Assembly (NCBI GenBank): GCA_017531225.1
Contig: JAFXLL010000005.1
Coordinates: 98,657-162,656 of the forward strand
Length of the DNA stretch: 64,000 nucleotides
Direction: 5' to 3'
Source of the DNA: Bacteroidales bacterium
GTDB taxonomy: Bacteria > Bacteroidota > Bacteroidia > Bacteroidales > F082
The translations under genes were made by a program, and so were the position numbers. The notes beneath the pieces were generated by a model that made no database searches, was not told the DNA's origin, and saw only the letters and a list, made by a program, of their open reading frames with translations. Shown here piece after piece: positions 59,214 through 64,000 of the stretch. How positions within the stretch are numbered: position 1 is the stretch's first letter; every line of letters begins with the position of its first letter.

Positions 59214-60871
59214 ATTCCAAACATTCTCATATCTTCCTCAACCGTACTAATCCCGCCAATGCCGAAGTTTTCGACCAAGACTTTGGCCACATTGGATGAA
59301 AGGAAAGCAGGCAAGGTCGGGCCAAGGTGGATGTTCTTCACACCGAGGCTGAGCAGGGCTAACAGAACGATGACGGCCTTTTGCTCGTACCAAGCGATAT
59401 TATATGCGATAGGCAATTGGTTTACGTCGTCCAAGCCAAACACTTCCTTCAGTTTCAATGCGATGAGTGCCAGCGAATAACTGTCGTTGCACTGGCCCGC
59501 ATCTAACACGCGCGGAATGCCATTGATGTCGCCCAAACCAAGTTTGTTGTACTTGTATTTGGCGCAACCTGCCGTGAGGATGACGCAATCCTTGGGCAAG
59601 GCCTTGGCAAATTTGGTGTAGTATTCGCGGCTCTTCATGCGACCGTCGCAGCCCGCCATCACCACGAACTTACGGATGGCACCGCTTTTCACGGCCTCTA
59701 CTACCTTGTCGGCAAGGGCAAACACCTGTTCGTGCGCAAAACCGCCCACAATCTTGCCCGTCTCAATCTCTTTAGGGGCTTGGCAGGTCTTGGCCAAAGC
59801 GATAATTTCGCTGAAATCCTTTTTGCCGTTGGCATCAGCAGGGATGTGCTTCCAACCCGGGAAACCCGTGCTGTTGGTGGTGAAAACGCGGTCTTTGTAG
59901 GTTGCATTAGCGGTCGGAGGCACGATGCAGTTGGTGGTGAACAGAATGGGGCCGTTGAAGGCTTCAAACTCCTCGCGCTGTTTCCACCAAGCGTTGCCGT
60001 AGTTGCCTTTCAAGTGGCTGTATTTCTTGAGTTTGGGGTAATAATGCGCAGGCAACATCTCGCTATGGGTGTAGATGTCGATGCCGGCGTCCTTGCTTTG
60101 TTCCAAAAGCTGCTCAATGTCGTTGAGGTCGTGGCCGCTGATGAGGATGCCCGGACGGTTGCCCACGCCAATATTCACCTCGGTGATTTCGGGATTACCG
60201 TAAGCGGTAGTATTGGCTTTGTCGAGTAGGGCCATCGCTTTCACGCCCCATTCGCCTGTTTTCAGGACAAGAGCGGTAAGTTCGTTGGCATCGTTGCAGG
60301 TCGCCAATTGGCCAAGGGTTTGCAGGATGAATTCATTGATGTCGCCATCGACTTGACCAAGGCGAGCGGCGTGTTCCAAGTAGGCGGCTATACCTTTGAG
60401 GCCGTACATAGTCAACTCCTTCAGCGAGCGGATGTCCTCGTTGGTTTCGGCAAGCACGCCGACAGTTTGGGCTTTCTCGTCATATTGCTCGCTGGGGCAA
60501 TTCCATTCCAATACATCAAGTTTCGGGAGCACGATGCCTTTCTTGTTGGTCACACGGTCTCTGAACATCTCGCGCAATTCCAAGCCTTTATCGATGCGGG
60601 CGTAGATGCTCTCAGCGTCGAAGTTGGCGTTGGTGATGGTCGAAAACAATGCGTCGTTCACGAAGGCGTGGATACTCTTGCGGAAATCGCAATAATCGTG
60701 TCCACATCCGTGCTGATGATGATTGGCGATGACGCCCAATCCTTTAAGGATATAGATCAAAAGATCTTGTGCGTGAGCCACTTGCGGGGTCTTTCCGCAC
60801 ACTCCTGAAATCTTGCAGCCGGTGCATCCGGCAGTTTCCTGGCATTGGAAACAAAACATTTTCTCGTTCAT
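59210..60871 (-). CDS. hcp: Hydroxylamine reductase / hybrid-cluster protein
   Basis: A 553-aa Hcp. The N-terminal cluster motif is C7-x2-C10-x8-C19-x5-C25 ([15 protein letters not shown]), the pattern of the class I/III (4Fe-4S) type rather than the E. coli-like one. Hybrid-cluster ligands are visible further on ([43 protein letters not shown]). Hcp reduces NO or hydroxylamine and protects against nitrosative stress. The start at 60871 is used because earlier codons overlap the promoter. Confidence 0.95.
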   Translation of the reverse strand: MNEKMFCFQCQETAGCTGCKISGVCGKTPQVAHAQDLLIYILKGLGVIANHHQHGCGHDYCDFRKSIHAFVNDALFSTITNANFDAESIYARIDKGLELREMFRDRVTNKKGIVLPKLDVLEWNCPSEQYDEKAQTVGVLAETNEDIRSLKELTMYGLKGIAAYLEHAARLGQVDGDINEFILQTLGQLATCNDANELTALVLKTGEWGVKAMALLDKANTTAYGNPEITEVNIGVGNRPGILISGHDLNDIEQLLEQSKDAGIDIYTHSEMLPAHYYPKLKKYSHLKGNYGNAWWKQREEFEAFNGPILFTTNCIVPPTANATYKDRVFTTNSTGFPGWKHIPADANGKKDFSEIIALAKTCQAPKEIETGKIVGGFAHEQVFALADKVVEAVKSGAIRKFVVMAGCDGRMKSREYYTKFAKALPKDCVILTAGCAKYKYNKLGLGDINGIPRVLDAGQCNDSYSLALIALKLKEVFGLDDVNQLPIAYNIAWYEQKAVIVLLALLSLGVKNIHLGPTLPAFLSSNVAKVLVENFGIGGISTVEEDMRMFGI

Positions 60872-60906
60872 AGTCTTGTGTGTTGTGTTAGTTGTGAAAT
60901 TTGCCG

Positions 60907-60914
60907 CAAAACTA
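60907..60914 (-). promoter_or_regulatory. -7 promoter element TAGTTTTG of hcp
   Basis: Minus-strand TAGTTTTG 36 bp upstream of the hcp ATG. Confidence 0.55.
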
Positions 60915-60936
60915 CAAGCACGAAACGACTTGGAGC

Positions 60937-60950
60937 GTAACAAATGTTAC
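60937..60950. promoter_or_regulatory. Crp/Fnr-type operator GTAACAAATGTTAC
   Basis: GTAACA-AA-TGTTAC is a perfect palindrome except for the central AA, centred about 43 bp upstream of the expected transcription start, near the position used by class II Crp/Fnr activators. Confidence 0.65.
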
Positions 60951-60998
60951 AGTAAAAAACAAAAATCCGTAAATCAGGTCTCAAACTGTAGCGAGCAA

Positions 60999-61610
60999 TT
61001 ACGCTTTGTTCTCGTTTAATCGAAACTCTTTCTTATAGATATATGTGGTATAGCCAGGAGCGTACGAGTCATAGACCTCGCTGAGAAACTGACCTACCAG
61101 TGTGAAACCATGCTTAGGGTAGTATTCGTGGGTGCAACTGGTGTCGGTCCAAAGGTAAAGATTTCGCAGGTCTCTGCGCTGGAACTCATCCATCATAGCC
61201 TGCAGCAACTGCTTTCCACAGCCTTTCTGATTACTGATGAAGAGCGATAGTTTCACCTCGTCGTCATTCATGCACTGCACCGTTTTCCCGTCAACCTCCA
61301 GCATATAGTCGGCCAATAGACGGAAGCGTTCACGCTCATGGTCGGTCATCTGTGCTTCAATGTTCTCGCGCCATTGATAGACATCTGCCTTGTCGTCATG
61401 GAAGTTGGCAAACAGCACCCCATGAATCACGCCATCATCGCCCACGGCCTTCAAGGCCAGCGAGGGATTGCTGTAATTGTAGCGGAGAATATACTCTGCC
61501 AATGCATCGATAAACCACTGCCGTTCGTCGGCATAAAACTCTCCCCATGCACCAGCAGCCAGTGGTACTGCTTTAGCAAAGTCATCATTCGTGAATTTCT
61601 CTATTTTCAT
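60999..61610 (-). CDS. GNAT-family N-acetyltransferase
   Basis: A 203-aa GNAT enzyme. LFISNQKGCGKQLLQAMMDEF is the acetyl-CoA-binding Q/R-x2-G-x-G/A region; the C-terminal half has DTSCTHEYYPKHGFTLVG, typical of the family's final strands. Substrate unknown. Start at 61610 (MKIEKFTND). Confidence 0.8.
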   Translation of the reverse strand: MKIEKFTNDDFAKAVPLAAGAWGEFYADERQWFIDALAEYILRYNYSNPSLALKAVGDDGVIHGVLFANFHDDKADVYQWRENIEAQMTDHERERFRLLADYMLEVDGKTVQCMNDDEVKLSLFISNQKGCGKQLLQAMMDEFQRRDLRNLYLWTDTSCTHEYYPKHGFTLVGQFLSEVYDSYAPGYTTYIYKKEFRLNENKA

Positions 61611-61795
61611 TTCTATTATTTCCTCATGCTTTATTAAAGTCATATAACACTCTGATAAAGTGTAATTTACTTGTTGATTTGCTTAGTAACCAGAACGCTA
61701 AATTCCGATTATCTGTTTCGCAATTCGGCTGCAAAGTTAATAAAAAGCAATTCAGAAACGGGCGAAATCTACTATCTGCTCCTCTTGAACGAAAA

Positions 61796-62959
61796 TTACT
61801 GCGGCAGCATCTGCCCCTTCCTAGTAACGATGGCCTGAAGCAGATAAACGACCGCGATGATTGCGCCTACCATATATGGTGACAGATGAGCCGTCGCTGC
61901 GATAGGCGAAACAATCAGTGGGGAGAGGAACTGTCCCAAATAAAGTGCAGTGGAAAGCAGAGGCATCACGGTGGTGGCGGCTACCTTGCCCGCTTTCACG
62001 CTTCCAATAGTGTTTAGGTAAGGAACACCGATGCCGTTGGCAATGCCGATGAGCGCCGAGCCAAGCAAAAGAAGCGACAATGAAGTCCCTCCAGCAAGGC
62101 ATAAATATCCCGCCATAAAGCCGATGGGAGCAGTGTATTTCATCTGTGCGGCGAAGCGTTTCATCATTGCGCCAAAAACCAAGCCTACCAGGAAAGCCAC
62201 CACATCCAAGCCCATCATCACCAAGGTGATTCCCGTCACCGAAAGCATCCCTGAGGCCGTCAGCGCGAAGTTGGTGGGGTAGATGAAGAAAAGGATCATC
62301 ACGAGGAACATGCCCACGACCGATGGATGGTATTTCTTTAGTAAGTTTAGAGTTGAGGGTTTAGAGTTTAGAGTTGTTGGGTCTTTTTTCATCAGGCTTT
62401 CGTTGGGCAGGAAAAGCATAACGAGCACCACGGCGATGAGGCCAAGCAGATACACCAAGAAGGCATAATTCCAACTGACTGCCGCCAACATTCCCGCGAG
62501 GAAAGTGGCCACCACGCCGCCCATCTGGTTCATGGCAGCGGCAAGACCCATCAGGCGGGCTTGCTCCTCGGGAGGGAAATAGTAGGCCAAAAGACCCGTG
62601 GAAAGCGGCATGATCATGCCCACACTCACGCCCAACAAGGCCCTGAGTACCAGCAAAACAACGATGTTATCGGCGAAAAAGGCCCCGCTTCCTGCCACCA
62701 CATAAAGCAGCAGACCGCAAAGGGCGATGGTGCGGGTGCGCATCACGCGGCACAGCTTCGGGAAACAGAGGTTGGTGAGGATGATGAACAGTGCGGGCAT
62801 GCTCACCACAAACTGGATGAGCAGCGGATTGGCATCAGCGAAATGGGCACTGATAGCGTTCAAGGCAGGTGCGACGGCGGCTCCCGCCATCACGGTCAAC
62901 AGCGACATCGAAAGGATGGTCGCAACAAGAATCTTTGGATTGGATGAATCTCTCTTCAT
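61796..62959 (-). CDS. MFS transporter with low-complexity loop repeat
   Basis: A 387-aa major-facilitator permease of the multidrug/DHA type. A 12-helix layout is suggested; FLRALLGVSVGMIMPLSTGLLAYYF-like motif is visible at about 110-135. The central loop near 195-210 encodes PTTLNSKPSTLNLLKK from a copy of the TTTAGAGTT repeat. The start at 62959 (MKRDSSN) is chosen over an upstream TTG. Confidence 0.8.
   Translation of the reverse strand: MKRDSSNPKILVATILSMSLLTVMAGAAVAPALNAISAHFADANPLLIQFVVSMPALFIILTNLCFPKLCRVMRTRTIALCGLLLYVVAGSGAFFADNIVVLLVLRALLGVSVGMIMPLSTGLLAYYFPPEEQARLMGLAAAMNQMGGVVATFLAGMLAAVSWNYAFLVYLLGLIAVVLVMLFLPNESLMKKDPTTLNSKPSTLNLLKKYHPSVVGMFLVMILFFIYPTNFALTASGMLSVTGITLVMMGLDVVAFLVGLVFGAMMKRFAAQMKYTAPIGFMAGYLCLAGGTSLSLLLLGSALIGIANGIGVPYLNTIGSVKAGKVAATTVMPLLSTALYLGQFLSPLIVSPIAATAHLSPYMVGAIIAVVYLLQAIVTRKGQMLPQ
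62337..62377. repeat. TTTAGAGTT repeat inside the MFS gene
   Basis: AGTTTAGAGTTGAGGGTTTAG-type units, the reverse complement of the CTCTAAACT repeat at 58283-58345, lie in frame in the loop between the two halves of the transporter. Confidence 0.6.
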
Positions 62960-63106
62960 ACGTAAGAATCTATTCAATTAAACATGTGTCCAACTGGCAT
63001 AGTTCTTACAGATTCACCCTATGTTCGGCTACCGACACGCTCGCCGAAAAACGGGTGCAAAAGTACGGAAAATCGCAAAAATGGTGTTCCTTGAGGATGA
63101 AAAAAA

Positions 63107-63142
63107 ATCCGCAACCCAAACCCCTGCCCGAATTGCGGATTT
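63107..63142 (-). terminator. TCCGCAA hairpin terminator repeat
   Basis: ATCCGCAA (63107-63114) pairs with TTGCGGATTT (63133-63142); the minus strand continues into seven or more T. It lies just beyond the stop of the exchanger gene at 63149. Confidence 0.75.
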
Positions 63143-63148
63143 ATACTC

Positions 63149-64000
63149 CTAAATTACTCCCAATCGGAAAGACAGATAAACCGCATAGATTGTGAGCCAC
63201 AAAGCTCCTCCCCATCGGTTGATGGTTCGCTTTTTGTTGCAGATTAGCAAAAGCCAGACGACAGCCCCACTCAGTGCCACCAAGAAAGAGTCCAATTCAA
63301 CACCTTGATAGGCAGGCAAAGGTCTTATCAAGGCACTTGTGCCCAAAATAAAGAACACGTTAAAGATATTGCTCCCGACAACATTCCCAATGGCAATATC
63401 ACTGTTGTGCTTGAATGAAGCCATCACCGAGGTTGCCAATTCAGGTAGCGAAGTGCCTAAGGCGACAATGGTTAGCCCAATAATTGACTCGGGAATTCCT
63501 GCTTGTTGGGCAATCTTGGTGGCACTCCTGACCACCAACTCGCCGCCAAGAACCAAGGATGCCAATCCGACCAAAACAAGCAATACACATTTCCATAAGG
63601 GCATTTTGTGCTCAGCCTTTTCAGTGACAGCGCTTTTTGCCGATCTAATACTTTTGAACAGAAACCCGACAAAAACGAGCAACATAATACCCCCTTCCAG
63701 TCGAGAAATGCCTTTTACTGTTTCACCACACCAATTTGCCCAGACAAACAAAAGAGTCATTATGCCCGCAATAATGGTCAGGGGAAGCTCAATACGCACT
63801 GTCTCCTTTTTCGCGACAATTGGAAAGACCAAGGCAGAACAACCGAGGATGACCAAGGCGTTGATGATGTTTGAGCCGAGTACATTGGTAATGGCCAAAT
63901 CGGTTGAATGAGTTGAAACAGAGGTCATGTTAACGATGAACTCTGGCATGGATGTGCCGAACGCCACCACTGTAAGGCCAATCATAAGATCTGACACGCC
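63149..64000 (-). CDS. Ca/Na antiporter (CaCA family), partial
   Basis: A cation/Ca exchanger missing its N-terminus at the window edge. GLTVVAFGTSMPEFIVNMTS and the second repeat GLTIVALGTSLPELATSVMAS are the alpha-repeats that form the ion path; about nine helices follow. The family's usual first helices should lie beyond position 64000. Exports Ca2+ using Na+ or H+. Confidence 0.9.
   Translation of the reverse strand, partial: GVSDLMIGLTVVAFGTSMPEFIVNMTSVSTHSTDLAITNVLGSNIINALVILGCSALVFPIVAKKETVRIELPLTIIAGIMTLLFVWANWCGETVKGISRLEGGIMLLVFVGFLFKSIRSAKSAVTEKAEHKMPLWKCVLLVLVGLASLVLGGELVVRSATKIAQQAGIPESIIGLTIVALGTSLPELATSVMASFKHNSDIAIGNVVGSNIFNVFFILGTSALIRPLPAYQGVELDSFLVALSGAVVWLLLICNKKRTINRWGGALWLTIYAVYLSFRLGVI

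Overview
The window looks like a chromosomal contig from an uncultured gut- or rumen-type member of the Bacteroidales. The support is: a long secreted BspA-type leucine-rich-repeat protein ending in a type IX secretion (Por) sorting domain; many lipoproteins; at least a dozen upstream elements matching the Bacteroidetes -7 motif TAnnTTTG; a Bacteroidetes-style SAM-like integrase; a DUF6266 gene; and genes such as DUF362, Cupin_5 and AraC regulators common in this order. No rRNA, tRNA or CRISPR array was recognised.

Layout. 1-17.8 kb is mostly housekeeping and stress/redox genes, almost all on the minus strand: MBL-fold hydrolase, lipoprotein flavodoxin, DUF362, cupin/monooxygenase, amidohydrolase, radical SAM, Cu/Zn-type permease with HMA domain, PNPOx, ferritin-like, ZIP transporter, flavin reductase, FMN reductase, ClbS-like, BspA/T9SS surface protein, PhzF, GT4 and tyrosine phosphatase. 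18-25.5 kb is a defence island: a single-chain MmeI-like R-M enzyme, decayed RecG-like and RloB fragments, an AbiEi/AbiEii toxin-antitoxin pair with an inverted-repeat operator, and a small operon with a frameshift. 25.5-32.8 kb is organised by three copies of a GC-rich dispersed repeat. The last two bracket a cassette with an unknown protein, Nmad2, Nmad3, a 40-aa acidic protein and a WYL regulator, then a uracil-DNA-glycosylase-like protein and another unknown. 33-44.8 kb returns to ordinary metabolism, transport and detoxification genes, with several decayed paralogues. 44.9-54.8 kb is an AT-rich integrated element headed by a tyrosine recombinase lacking the usual first catalytic arginine. 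It carries a minus-strand set of small proteins, a TerB-like protein, a membrane-anchored OmpA-domain protein and a PD-(D/E)xK nuclease, preceded by a 113-nt multi-stem hairpin. 54.9-64 kb holds glutathione peroxidase, Cupin_5, an acyltransferase, a Crp/Fnr regulator tail-to-tail with hydroxylamine reductase (hcp), GNAT, MFS and a Na/Ca exchanger cut by the window end.

How the genes may work together. The Crp/Fnr gene and hcp, whose promoter carries a GTAAC-N4-GTTAC palindrome, look like a nitrosative-stress unit. The two best candidates for undescribed systems are the repeat-bracketed Nmad2/Nmad3/WYL cassette and the OmpA/TerB/nuclease operon of the integrated element. A third theme is gene decay by duplication and deletion: partial copies of the flavodoxin lipoprotein, ferritin-like, FMN reductase, ZIP and MmcQ genes are scattered across the window.
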